The position numbers and the translations under genes are program-made. A stretch of 22,422 nucleotides of DNA from Pseudomonadota bacterium (GTDB lineage: Bacteria > Pseudomonadota > Alphaproteobacteria > Rhizobiales > Hyphomicrobiaceae). The stretch lies in NCBI GenBank assembly GCA_023405815.1, contig JAEXXM010000009.1:1-22422 (forward strand), in the 5' to 3' direction. The notes beneath the pieces were generated by a model. That model saw only the letters and a list, made by a program, of their open reading frames with translations. It was not told the origin of the DNA and ran no database searches. This document shows, piece by piece, positions 6,018 to 14,919 of this stretch (positions within the stretch are counted from its first letter, which is position 1; each line of letters starts with the position of its first letter).

Positions 6018-7575
6018 GCCGCGCTCACGATCAACCAACGCCAATTGGCAACGGGATTGCACACGAGACAGGCGCAGCCCCTTCGCAACTCATCCTGCGC
6101 CGGCTCGGCATCGACACCTATCAGGAGCACATCGTCTACATGCGCGCAGACTGCGACGTCTGCCGCTCAGAAGGCTTTGAAGCGCGTGCGCGCGTGCGCG
6201 TGTCCACGGGAGGCAAGAGCCTGCTGGCGACGCTGAACGTGATCAAGTCGGAGCTACTGGGAGTCAATGAGGCGAGTTTGTCGGAGTCGGCGTGGATGCT
6301 GCTTGCCCCACGTGATGGCGATGTCATCGAGGTGACGCACGCCGAGCAGGTCGAATCGGAGAGCTTCATACGTGCTAAGGCATATGGCGAGCGTCTGCCC
6401 GATGCCGCTCTCAACGCCATCGTGAGCGACATCGCTCAGGGCCACTACTCCGATTTGCATCTGGCCGCGTTTGTAACGGCATGCGTCGGCAACCGCCTCG
6501 ATCTCGAGGAAACCATCGGCCTGACACGAGCGATGATCTCCGTCGGTGACCGCATCTCTGGCCCTACCCGATCGTTGCCGACAAGCACTGCGTCGGCGGC
6601 CTTCCGGGAAACCGGACGACGATGCTCGTCGTCCCCATCGTCGCTGCGCTTGGCTTGCCGATACCCAAGACCTCTTCGCGAGCCATCACGTCGCCGGCCG
6701 GGACCGCCGACACGATGGAGGCCTTAGCGCCGGTAAACCTCGATTTAGCGAGCATGCGACGCGTGGTCGAGCGTGAAGGCGGGTGCATCGTCTGGGGAGG
6801 AAATGCGCGCCTCAGCCCTGCCGACGATGTGCTGATCCGGGTTGAACGCCCATTGAACTTGGACAGCGAGGGCCAGCTCGTGGCCTCGGTTCTTTCCAAG
6901 AAGCTCGCTGCCGGTGCGACGCACGCCGTGTTCGACTTGCCTGTCGGCCCGACAGCCAAAGTCCGCAGCCGCGCGGCTGCCCAGCGACTGGGCGAACGAT
7001 TGAGCAGTGTCGGCGCTCTCCTGGGGCTCAATGCGCGTATCGTGGAAACGGACGGCAGCCAACCGGTCGGGCGTGGTATCGGACCCGCGCTTGAGGCACG
7101 CGATGTGCTCGCCGTTCTCCAACGAGAGTCAAACGCACCATTGGACTTGCGCGACCGCGCCCTGCATCTCGCCGGGCACTTGTTGGAGCTCGGCGGTCGT
7201 GCTCGCCCCGGCGAGGGGACGCGGCTCGCGGCGGAGACACTCGAGACAGGTTTCGCGTGGCAGAAATTCCAGGCCATTTGCGAAGCGCAGGGTGGCTTGC
7301 GGATCCCGCCTCGGGCGGCGCAACTGCACCCTGTAGTCGCATCGTTTGCGGGACGAGTAGCCACGATGGACAACCGCCGACTCGCCAAAGTCGCCAAGCT
7401 GGCGGGCGCTCCCAAGTCGCCGGCAGCGGGAATCGATCTGCACGTTCGTCTCAGTGACAAAGTGGAAGCAGGACAACCACTCTTTACGGTGCACGCGCAG
7501 TCGCGCGGCGAACTCGCGTATGCGCTCAACTATGTCGCCGCCCAGCGCATGATCATCGGTGTGGTGGAGGGCTGA
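6014..7575 (+). pseudogene. Thymidine/AMP phosphorylase family gene with one-base frameshift
   Basis: The frame from ATG 6014 matches an archaeal-type nucleoside/nucleotide phosphorylase up to LTRAMISVGDRIS, then breaks. From about 6559 the next frame continues the same protein without loss: WPYPIVADKHCVGGLPGNRTT (phosphate-binding region), SSRAITSPAGTADTME, EGGCIVWGG, TDGSQPVGRGIGPALEARDVL, and the C-terminal barrel-like domain with AGIDLHVRLSDKVEAGQPLF. One base is missing within ATC-TC-TGG at 6554-6561. Restored, it would be about 520 residues, the normal length for this family, which phosphorolyses thymidine or AMP/CMP/UMP to base and ribose-1-phosphate or ribose-1,5-bisphosphate. Internal ATG 6622 would give only the C-terminal 317 residues. 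A sequencing error is the alternative. Its TGA overlaps the next gene's ATG. Confidence 0.85.
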
Positions 7576-8462
7576 TGACTCCGCTGCTGTTCGCGATGCC
7601 TGGAAACGAAGACTTCACCCGGCGCCTGGCGACGGCGCTCGGAGCAGAGATCGGCTCGCTCGCTACCCGCAGCTTCCCTGACCGCGAGACCTACATACGG
7701 TTTGTCAGCCACGTGGAAGGCCAGTCGATCGCGCTGGTGTGCACGCTTGACCGACCCAACGACAAGACCCTCCCGCTGCTGTTCGCAGCGCATGCGGCAC
7801 GCGATCTCGGCGCATCTCGCGTCGGTTTGGTCGCGCCCTATCTGGGCTACATGCGCCAAGACAAGCGCTTCCGCCCCGGGGAGGCGATCACGTCGAGCGC
7901 TTTTGGGCGGCTCCTTTCGTCGAGCTTCGACTGGATCGTGACCGTCGATCCGCATCTGCATCGCCGGACGTCCATGTCGGAAATCTACGCCATTCCGGTT
8001 GCGGTCTGCCATGCGGCACCAAAGCTGTCCGCCTGGATCCGCGCACATGCGCCCAATGCGCTCGTCATTGGTCCCGATGTCGAGAGTGAGCAATGGGTCA
8101 GCGCCGTCGCCGCCGACGCCGGCACGCCCTTCATCACCCTTGAAAAAACCCGGCACGGTGATCGCGACGTCGAGATCAAGTTTCCCGATCTCGAAGCTCG
8201 GCGAAGCCGGACGCCGGTCCTCGTCGATGACATTATCTCATCGGGGCGGACGATGGAGGTTGCCATCAGACACCTGAGCGAGATTCGGTTCGCCCCGCCA
8301 ATATGTCTGGGCGTACATGGACTGTTTGCCGACGACGCATTCGAGCGGCTCATGGCGGCAGGAGCTTCCCGTATCGTTTGCACCAACACCGTTCCCCACA
8401 GATCTAGCGCAATAGACGTCAGCGACATCGTAGCGGAAGCGATCTCATCTCTGATCCAATAG
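7575..8462 (+). CDS. Ribose-phosphate pyrophosphokinase-like protein
   Basis: A 295-residue PRPP synthetase relative. Seen are FPDRE (34-38; FPDGE in classical enzymes), YMRQDKRFRPGEAI (92-105), the metal-binding DPHLHR (125-130), KTRHGDRDV (191-199) and the PRPP-binding loop VLVDDIISSGRTM (215-227). The enzyme makes 5-phosphoribosyl diphosphate from ribose-5-phosphate and ATP in the cytosol. It is shorter than housekeeping Prs (about 315) and resembles the archaeal/class III-like branch, so it is probably a second copy specialised for this operon. Its ATG overlaps by one base the phosphorylase stop. The link with a nucleotide phosphorylase suggests recycling of phosphoribose. Unlike the two genes before it, it looks intact. 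Confidence 0.88.
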   Translation: MTPLLFAMPGNEDFTRRLATALGAEIGSLATRSFPDRETYIRFVSHVEGQSIALVCTLDRPNDKTLPLLFAAHAARDLGASRVGLVAPYLGYMRQDKRFRPGEAITSSAFGRLLSSSFDWIVTVDPHLHRRTSMSEIYAIPVAVCHAAPKLSAWIRAHAPNALVIGPDVESEQWVSAVAADAGTPFITLEKTRHGDRDVEIKFPDLEARRSRTPVLVDDIISSGRTMEVAIRHLSEIRFAPPICLGVHGLFADDAFERLMAAGASRIVCTNTVPHRSSAIDVSDIVAEAISSLIQ

Positions 8463-8499
8463 GCCGGCCCAGTGCCGAGATCAGATGGAGAAGTCCTCG

Positions 8500-11001
8500 A
8501 TGCAGACAGAAACCACGGTGCGAGAATTATGCAGTCCTCCAGCAGCGGATGCATACTGCGATCAGGCTCTCATGAAGCTCGCCGCGCATGAGCGTCTTCG
8601 CATTGCGGAGAAAGCCGCGGTCTATCGTCGTCACGATGCCGAATTTGCCGACTGGGCATGCGGAAGTTCGATCGTTGAGCACAGCGATCTTACCCAGGTG
8701 CGCGTCTACGAATTGGCCGAGCTGCTCGCCAAGCGGGGTACGGTCCCGACGGCGCGTTGGGTCTTTGAGAAGCTAATTGCGGGAGACCGCTTGACCAGCG
8801 CGGCGATGTGGCTTGTGGTCCACATGACATACGCAAAGCGGGTCCGTCTTAGCGGTCAGGCGCTCGAAGCGGCCGACTTTAAAACGACGCCCGAGGGACA
8901 CACCGGCGGCTCGCTGAATATGGTGCCGGCATACGTTGGGTACCTGACGGCCAATCTCATTTCCGCAATGACCCGATCGTGGATCATGGGTCAGGGCCAC
9001 TGCGTCGCCGCGATAGAGGCGGTCAATACGCTGGTCGGGAACCTTTCGCCAGAGCAGAGGGAGCGGTACTCATTCAGCGAGGCAGGACTGAGCCAGCTCG
9101 TGGCGGACTTCTACTCCTACACCATACGCCCGGATGGCTCTCCGGCGGCGCCGATCGGAAGCCATGTCAACGCGCATACGGCCGGCGGACTTTTCGATGG
9201 CGGTTACCTCGGTTTTGCCGAGCTCGAATATGTCCATATGCCGCTCCCTGGAGAGAGCCTCGTCGCCTTTCTGAGCGACGGAGCATTTGAAGAGCAGCGC
9301 GGAAGCGATTGGTCGCCGCGATGGTGGCGCGCTCACGACAGCGGCCCAGTTATGCCGATCATGATCTTGAATGGACGCCGCATCGAACAACGATCCGCGG
9401 TCACGCAGGACGGCGGAGCCGACTGGCTTCGCACTCATTTGCGCCAAAGCGGCTTTGATCCGATCGATATCGATGGCCGCGATCCTGCAGCATTCACGTG
9501 GGCCATTCTCGAAATGGAAAGCAGACTTACTACCAGCTCCGATGCCATAAAAGCTGGTACTCTGTGCTATCCCGTACCACTGCCGTATGCCATTGCGCAC
9601 ACGATCAAAGGCTACGGTTTTCCGGGAGCCGGCTCCATTCAGGCGCACAACCTCCCCCTCGACGGGAATCCGTCAACTGACGCAGCAGCCAGACGTGCCT
9701 TCAACGATGGTGCAAAACGCCTTTGGGTCGCACCTGAGGCTGTGCGCGAGGCGGTCGAAGCCTTCAGCATCCATGCAGCACAGAAGCGCCACAAGGAGGC
9801 AGATCACAGGCTCGCGACGCGCTCCGTAGCGATTCCGAGTCTGCCGGAGCCTGCTTGGCGAAGTCCCGGGGAAACCACTTTTTCGCCCATGGGTGCAATC
9901 GATGCTTATTTCGTCGATCTCGTGCGCGCCAATCCCAGCTTGCGGCCGCGCGTCGCCAATCCAGATGAGTTGCAGAGCAACCACATGGGAGAAACGCTGA
10001 AGGTGCTGAAGCATCGGGTCAACCGGCCCGAACCGGGAGTGCCAGAGGCGATCGACGGTTCCATCATTACCGCGCTCAACGAGGAGGCCGTGATTGGCGC
10101 TGTCCTCGGGAACAAGGGAGGAATCAACCTGGCGGTGACCTACGAAGCCTTCGCCGTGAAGATGCTCGGAGCGCTGCGCCAGGAAATAATCTTCGCGCGC
10201 CACCGCCGTGAGGCGGGACGGGCGCCCGGTTGGATCAGCGTCCCTGTGATCGTCACCTCGCACACGTGGGAGAATGGTAAGAACGAGCTATCACATCAGG
10301 ATCCGACATTTGCTGAGGCGCTCCTCGGTGAAATGTCGGATGTTTCGCGCATTCTCTTTCCAGCAGACGCTAACACTGCGGTCGAGGCGCTCCGAAGCGT
10401 CTATACGCGGCATGGCCAGATTGCCTGCCTTGTCGTTCCCAAGCGTGCTGTCGCCGATGTCTTTGACGCAGAAGATGCGCGGATGCTCGTGTCGGGAGGC
10501 GGTGCGATCGTCGCGGGCGATGTGTCAGAGTCTGCAGTGCAGCTGGTCGCGATTGGCGCCTATCAGCTCCGAGAAGCATTGCGCGCCCGTCAGCGCTTGG
10601 AATCACGCGGCCGTCGCGCGTGCGTGGCTTGTCTTCTCGAGCCGGGGCGATTTCGTGAACCGCGTGACGCAATGGAGGAACAGGTTGTAGTGCGAGGCGA
10701 GGAGCTTCGTTCGCTGTTCCCTGCAGTGCTCCCGCGCATCTTCGCAGTGCACACGCGGCCAGAGCTGATGATCGGGGTGTTGCGACGACTGGAGGCTGGT
10801 CAGGCGCCCAGTCGATTTGTAGGATTCAGGAACCGGGGCGGAACGCTCGACATATTCGGGATGCTATTCGCAAACCGTTGCACGTGGGCACATTTGCTCC
10901 AGGCCTGTGCTGAACTCCTGGGCACCGACCCCAAAGGGATGCTTGAGCCAAATGAAATTGCGGCGCTCGCAGGAAACGGAGACCCGCGAGCCATTTTTTG
11001 A
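8500..11001 (+). CDS. Phosphoketolase-family TPP enzyme (divergent)
   Basis: An 833-residue cytosolic protein with the full three-domain layout of D-xylulose-5-phosphate/fructose-6-phosphate phosphoketolases. Landmarks are EGHTGGS in the N-terminal domain, GSHVNAHTAGGLFDGGYLG, the TPP-binding SDGAFEE (about 259-265, in place of GDGEAET) with LNGRRIEQ 30 residues later, NPDELQSNHM in the middle domain, and TSHTWENGKNELSHQDP (about 586-602, against SHVWRQDHNGFSHQDP-like sequence). Phosphoketolases split pentulose phosphate into acetyl phosphate and glyceraldehyde-3-phosphate. The altered motifs mean another activity is possible; I recall related proteins being named xylulose 5-phosphate 3-epimerase in databases. 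ATG 8500 has GGAGA nine bases upstream, better than ATG 8485. It follows the PRPP synthetase closely and belongs to the same operon. Confidence 0.82.
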   Translation: MQTETTVRELCSPPAADAYCDQALMKLAAHERLRIAEKAAVYRRHDAEFADWACGSSIVEHSDLTQVRVYELAELLAKRGTVPTARWVFEKLIAGDRLTSAAMWLVVHMTYAKRVRLSGQALEAADFKTTPEGHTGGSLNMVPAYVGYLTANLISAMTRSWIMGQGHCVAAIEAVNTLVGNLSPEQRERYSFSEAGLSQLVADFYSYTIRPDGSPAAPIGSHVNAHTAGGLFDGGYLGFAELEYVHMPLPGESLVAFLSDGAFEEQRGSDWSPRWWRAHDSGPVMPIMILNGRRIEQRSAVTQDGGADWLRTHLRQSGFDPIDIDGRDPAAFTWAILEMESRLTTSSDAIKAGTLCYPVPLPYAIAHTIKGYGFPGAGSIQAHNLPLDGNPSTDAAARRAFNDGAKRLWVAPEAVREAVEAFSIHAAQKRHKEADHRLATRSVAIPSLPEPAWRSPGETTFSPMGAIDAYFVDLVRANPSLRPRVANPDELQSNHMGETLKVLKHRVNRPEPGVPEAIDGSIITALNEEAVIGAVLGNKGGINLAVTYEAFAVKMLGALRQEIIFARHRREAGRAPGWISVPVIVTSHTWENGKNELSHQDPTFAEALLGEMSDVSRILFPADANTAVEALRSVYTRHGQIACLVVPKRAVADVFDAEDARMLVSGGGAIVAGDVSESAVQLVAIGAYQLREALRARQRLESRGRRACVACLLEPGRFREPRDAMEEQVVVRGEELRSLFPAVLPRIFAVHTRPELMIGVLRRLEAGQAPSRFVGFRNRGGTLDIFGMLFANRCTWAHLLQACAELLGTDPKGMLEPNEIAALAGNGDPRAIF

Positions 11002-11041
11002 AGACGCTGTCGGTGCGGTTGGACGCCAAAGAGGGACAAGC

Positions 11042-11761
11042 ATGATCCCTGACCAATACGTCTGGCTAGCGTGGTCAGTCGCGCTCCTCATCCCGTGGCT
11101 TGCGGTGTATGTGGCATTTCCGCGCCAACGGAACGTCATGCTGTGGACCAGCCTGCTCACAATGCCCTTCGGGTTGACCGAGCCGCTCTTCGTCCCCGCC
11201 TACTGGAGCCCGCCAAGTCTGTTCAATCTTGCGCGCAACACGGGCTTCGATATCGAGAGCTTCATATTCTCGTTTGGCATCGGCGGTATCGGCGCCGTGC
11301 TGTACAATCTATGGACCGGTCGAGAACCGGCGCCGGTGGCAGAGGAGGAACGGCGCTCGCATCAGCACAGGCTGCATGGCTGGGCCCTTGCCGTCCCGTT
11401 CTTATCGTTTCCGATCCTCTATACGCTGCCCTGGAATCCGATCTATGCGGCCATCTTCGCTATGCTATTGGGTGCTGCCGCCGCGATTTGGTGCCGGCCG
11501 GATTTGGCGCGCAAGACTGCCATCGGCGCCGCCCTCTTCGTAGCCTACTACGCGCTATTCCTCATCGGCCTCGAAGCCCTAGCACCGGGTTACATCGCCA
11601 GGGTATGGAACCTGAGCGCTCTGTCGGGCGTGGGCATTGCCGGTGCGCCGATCGAAGAGTTCCTCTTCGCCGCTGCCTTCGGCGCATACTGGTCGGGCGT
11701 GTATGAGCACTTCACTTGGACAACTCTGAGACAGCCGAAGGCCGGAACCTGGTCAGGTTGA
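11042..11761 (+). CDS. Lycopene cyclase domain-containing membrane protein
   Basis: A 239-residue hydrophobic protein with about six to seven membrane helices. The segments FGLTEPLFVPAYWSPPSLFNL and GAPIEEFLFAAAFGAYW carry the P-x-E-E/L motifs of the CarR/CrtY-type lycopene cyclase domain family, found in Actinobacteria, archaea and fungi for carotene ring formation. The whole-domain length (one protein instead of two small subunits) fits proteobacterial members whose product is unknown. ATG 11042 with GAGGGA seven bases upstream is chosen; an upstream in-frame ATG at 10907 lies within the preceding gene. It starts 40 bases after the TPP enzyme and is probably in its operon. No other carotenoid gene is in view, so a carotenoid role is uncertain. 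Confidence 0.75.
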   Translation: MIPDQYVWLAWSVALLIPWLAVYVAFPRQRNVMLWTSLLTMPFGLTEPLFVPAYWSPPSLFNLARNTGFDIESFIFSFGIGGIGAVLYNLWTGREPAPVAEEERRSHQHRLHGWALAVPFLSFPILYTLPWNPIYAAIFAMLLGAAAAIWCRPDLARKTAIGAALFVAYYALFLIGLEALAPGYIARVWNLSALSGVGIAGAPIEEFLFAAAFGAYWSGVYEHFTWTTLRQPKAGTWSG

Positions 11762-11853
11762 TCTAATACCCGGGTGTGCAACATGAGGCACCAACCACTT
11801 TTGACGACCGACGCCGACAAACGGGGCACTCCAGCTGCGGCAGGTGACCTACG

Positions 11854-13452
11854 ATGAGATCGTTCCTGCGCCTGACCCGTATTGCCTTTGAAGGCGTGCG
11901 ATTCAAAGTTGGCGCGCTGCTGGACCGTCTGTCGCACTCGCGGCAGTCAGGTCCCCAGCGCCTCTGCCTCACACTTGGACGTCTCGGCCCGGCCTTCATC
12001 AAATTCGGGCAAGCGCTCAGCATGCGCCGCGACCTGCTACCCGATGGGTATGTGGCGGCGTTGCAGTCGCTGCAGGAGAACATTGCTCCCTTCCCGACAC
12101 GGGATGCCGTTCGCGAAATCGAGCATGGCCTCGGGCGTCCGATCGCCGAGTTGTTCGCTCACTTCGATGACCCGCCTGTGGCCGCGGCCTCGGTGGCTCA
12201 GGTCCACGCTGCTGAGTTACATGACGGGCGGCGTGTGATCGTCAAGGTGCGCCGCATCGGCATCAAGAAGCAGATCGATCGCGATATGCGCGCCCTCTTG
12301 CTGCTGGCCCGGTTGGCAGAAAGGTTCAATCCGCGCCTCAAGCACTATCAGCCGACGCGCATCGTCGACGAGATCTGGAACAACCTGAAGAAGGAGATCG
12401 ACTTCCGACAGGAGGCGCGCAACATCAAGCGCTTCGTTGCAGCCTTTTCCGGCTCGCCAACGATTCACATTCCCAACGTTGCCGACGACCTCGTCTGTGA
12501 GACCGTCATCGTTCAGGAGCGAAGCAGCGGCCGGCATATCGATGACCCCGCCATCAAGGCGGACGGTCCGCGCCTCGCTCAGAACTTTGTCGATGCGTAC
12601 CTGCATCAGATCTTTGTCCTCGGTGTCTTCCATGGGGACCCACACCCAGGGAACATCTTCATTACCGCCGAGGGAAAGATCTGCCTGCATGATTTTGGGC
12701 TCGTCGGATTTCTCGATCTCCCCACACGCCGCAAGCTTGCAGCCTTCACCAACGCCTTCATTCATGAGGATACAGACTGGCTCCTCGACGCCGCAATCGA
12801 CCTCGGCGTGCTGGGCGGCGAGATGAACCGTGCCGAGATGCGCAGAGGGCTGTCCGAGATCCTTGCCGACTACGCTGCGGTCCCGCTCAAGGATTGGTCC
12901 TTGGCGGACGCATTCCTGCGCGTGATGCGGCTTGGCCAAGCGCAGAATGTCTTCATGCCTCATGAGCTCGTGGTCCTGATGCGCGCCATGTTCAACGCTG
13001 AGCACGCGGTGCGCACGCTCGACCCGGAATTCGCACTTCTCGGAAGCCTGCAAGAGAAAGGTCCCAAAGTCCTCCAGACCGCGTTGGCCGAGACCGACTG
13101 GCAGAGTGCCCTCGACAGGCTGAAGCAGGACAGTCTGATCGCCGCGCACGACCTGCCTGCAATTCTGGCCTCATGGACCCGGCGGCTGAACCAAGAAGGG
13201 GAAGGCTTGGGCTTGAGCGTGCGGCTTCAAGGTCTGGAGGGACTGGAAGCGCATATCGATCGCAGCAGTAACCGCGTGGCGCTCGCCCTCGTCACGCTTG
13301 GTCTCTACATTGCCGGATCGCTGCTCATGCAGCACAGCATTGGCCCGCGCCTGTACGGCGAGGTGCCGGCACTTGCCGCCGTCGCCTACGGCTTGGCGCT
13401 CTGGTTTACCTTCCGGCTGGCGAGGGGGATTACCCGGTCAGGAAGGCTCTGA
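11854..13452 (+). CDS. AarF/UbiB/ABC1-family kinase-like protein
   Basis: A 532-residue protein of the UbiB family. Diagnostic features are the KxGQ motif (AFIKFGQALSMRRDLLP, Lys50-Gln53), the alanine-rich nucleotide loop PVAAASVAQVH (about 109-118), Lys131 in VIVKVRR, the catalytic-type HGDPHPGNIF (260-269) and HDFG (279-282), and two C-terminal hydrophobic helices (about 473-492 and 503-520) for membrane attachment. UbiB/Coq8 proteins are atypical kinases/ATPases that help ubiquinone biosynthesis or lipid distribution. The gene follows the lycopene-cyclase-domain gene by 92 bases on the same strand, a plausible link in isoprenoid or quinone metabolism. Start ATG 11854 has an AGGTG nine bases upstream. 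No other ubi genes are nearby, so this is likely an accessory paralogue. Confidence 0.88.
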   Translation: MRSFLRLTRIAFEGVRFKVGALLDRLSHSRQSGPQRLCLTLGRLGPAFIKFGQALSMRRDLLPDGYVAALQSLQENIAPFPTRDAVREIEHGLGRPIAELFAHFDDPPVAAASVAQVHAAELHDGRRVIVKVRRIGIKKQIDRDMRALLLLARLAERFNPRLKHYQPTRIVDEIWNNLKKEIDFRQEARNIKRFVAAFSGSPTIHIPNVADDLVCETVIVQERSSGRHIDDPAIKADGPRLAQNFVDAYLHQIFVLGVFHGDPHPGNIFITAEGKICLHDFGLVGFLDLPTRRKLAAFTNAFIHEDTDWLLDAAIDLGVLGGEMNRAEMRRGLSEILADYAAVPLKDWSLADAFLRVMRLGQAQNVFMPHELVVLMRAMFNAEHAVRTLDPEFALLGSLQEKGPKVLQTALAETDWQSALDRLKQDSLIAAHDLPAILASWTRRLNQEGEGLGLSVRLQGLEGLEAHIDRSSNRVALALVTLGLYIAGSLLMQHSIGPRLYGEVPALAAVAYGLALWFTFRLARGITRSGRL

Positions 13453-13524
13453 TCGTGCCGCTCCTGTTTGATCTTCTGCATCAGCCGTCATGTCAGAGAA
13501 TGTCGGCCTGCTAAGCGCATTAGC

Positions 13525-13545
13525 CGCTCCGCGCCCGGCGGAGCG
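13525..13545 (+). terminator. GC-rich hairpin after the AarF gene
   Basis: Eight-base perfect arms, CGCTCCGC and GCGGAGCG, around a five-base GCCCG loop, about 70 bases after the AarF stop. No T-run follows, so it is a weak terminator candidate. Confidence 0.35.
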
Positions 13546-13650
13546 CGACGGTTCAATTGCGGCTGGGTTACAAAATCGCTGCCATTGCCAGGTTGGCCGG
13601 CTTGATTAGGATAGCGCAGCTGGAGCGAAGAGCAGCTAGGGGGTGCTGTC

Positions 13651-14919
13651 TTGTCCGATTTGCTGCCGACCTTGATTGAGAACTGGCGGGTGGATCCGGC
13701 CGGCACATACCAGGCATGGTTCTTGTGGGAGGAGCGCCTCAAGAACTTTCGTTCTATCCGCCGTGGAATTCAGCAAGTTGTAGCGGAAATCAATGCAGGA
13801 GATTTCGGTTGCGTCTACCGCGGCTCTTCATTGGAGACGGTTGTCGGCTCGATCGCCGAGCAACGGCAAATCTTCAAGGGAGCTGATCACGCGTTTCTGT
13901 GGAAGCCGAAACTGCGCATACCCGATATCTATGAGAACTCTGAGAACCAGCGGGCCTTTGGGCAACTCCTCGACATTTGCGTCTGCTGCAGTACCGAGCA
14001 ACACATCCTCTCGGCAATACACCAGATCGATGCCAAGGCCATCAAAGGTCTCGGTCCAGCGGTGGCCAATCTCCTCTACTTCATGCACCCCACTCTCATG
14101 CCGCCTTTCAACACGGCTATCGTGAATGGGTACAACGCCTTGACCGGGGCGAATGTAAAGCTCGGCCGTTGGGATGAATATTTAGCCATGCGGGATGGCA
14201 TTCTGGCGTTGAACGCTCAGTATCGAAACCTACTGTCAAACGACCTCGGGGCCATCGGCGGCCTGTTATTCGATGTTGGAAGCGGCCGCTATGCTGCGCC
14301 ACCGAGAGATGATCCGAGTCGCCGCGCTGAGTGGGAGGCGGATCTCAAGCACGTCAGAGAAGAAAGTGCCCGGGTGGCGAAGGCGCTGGCGGCGGACCGC
14401 GAAGGCGATCAGACGCATACTGAGGTGCAGGGGTGGCTTCGTGACGTTGGTAAGGGGCTGGGATACGACGTGTGGGTCGCCGCCAACGACCAAGGCCGAT
14501 CTTACAACGGGCGTAGGCTCGACGATGGTTGCTTGGCAGAGCTTCCGAGCGCAGTTTCCAATGCTGCTGGAGCGGAAGCCGTTCGGTTGATCGACATTCT
14601 TTGGCTTGACAAGCTGACCGCTCGGATCGTTGCGGCTTACGAAGTCGAGCACACCACGTCGATCTACTCGGGTATTGTACGTATGCTCGACTTGGCGCTT
14701 GGCACTGAAGCCCACGCCCTGGAAGGTCTCTTTCTCGTCGCGCCCGACGATCGCGAGCACGACGTTCGAGCGCAGCTCGCGCGTCCAGCGTTCAGCCGCG
14801 TCGCCGACATGAAGGTTCGCTTTATCTCCTATGGCGAACTGCGTGCGAACCGGGAGGCCATAGTGCGGTTCGGTTCCGGCATCAAGGCCGTGCACGCCAT
14901 TTCGCGCGTGTTGATCTGA
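13651..14919 (+). CDS. Putative PD-(D/E)XK nuclease with HhH-like N-terminal half
   Basis: A 422-residue protein that I cannot name. The N-terminal half contains KAIKGLGPAVANLLYFM (about 129-145), a helix-hairpin-helix-like motif, followed by HPTLMPPFNTAIVNGYNAL, reminiscent of HhH DNA-binding or glycosylase folds. A charged linker (about 225-255) leads to a C-terminal domain: TEVQGWLRDVGKGLGYDVWVA, then Asp315 in RLIDILWL, and AAYEVEHTTSIYSGI (Glu331, Glu333), an arrangement like the D...ExE/K core of restriction-type nucleases, then LFLVAPDDREHDVRAQL. The start is TTG 13651, with AGGGGG eight bases upstream. It stands alone between hairpins, without methylase, ATPase or toxin partner. Cytosolic; DNA cleavage or repair is inferred only. 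Confidence 0.6.
   Translation: MSDLLPTLIENWRVDPAGTYQAWFLWEERLKNFRSIRRGIQQVVAEINAGDFGCVYRGSSLETVVGSIAEQRQIFKGADHAFLWKPKLRIPDIYENSENQRAFGQLLDICVCCSTEQHILSAIHQIDAKAIKGLGPAVANLLYFMHPTLMPPFNTAIVNGYNALTGANVKLGRWDEYLAMRDGILALNAQYRNLLSNDLGAIGGLLFDVGSGRYAAPPRDDPSRRAEWEADLKHVREESARVAKALAADREGDQTHTEVQGWLRDVGKGLGYDVWVAANDQGRSYNGRRLDDGCLAELPSAVSNAAGAEAVRLIDILWLDKLTARIVAAYEVEHTTSIYSGIVRMLDLALGTEAHALEGLFLVAPDDREHDVRAQLARPAFSRVADMKVRFISYGELRANREAIVRFGSGIKAVHAISRVLI

Noticed and set aside
6564..7529. Long minus-strand open frame (321 codons) across the phosphorylase gene
   Set aside because: It is a shadow of the conserved plus-strand gene in high-GC DNA; its sequence is low-complexity Ser/Arg/Ala without any domain.
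11783..11857. 24-codon frame whose stop overlaps the AarF start (ATGA)
   Set aside because: Could be a leader peptide, but it lacks a good ribosome binding site and any recognisable sequence; too weak to call.
12217..13149. Minus-strand open frame of 310 codons inside the AarF/UbiB gene
   Set aside because: Antisense to a clearly conserved gene with all family motifs; no recognisable protein.
13651..14919. Complete restriction-modification system
   Set aside because: No methyltransferase or specificity gene is found on either side; only the nuclease-like gene is present.
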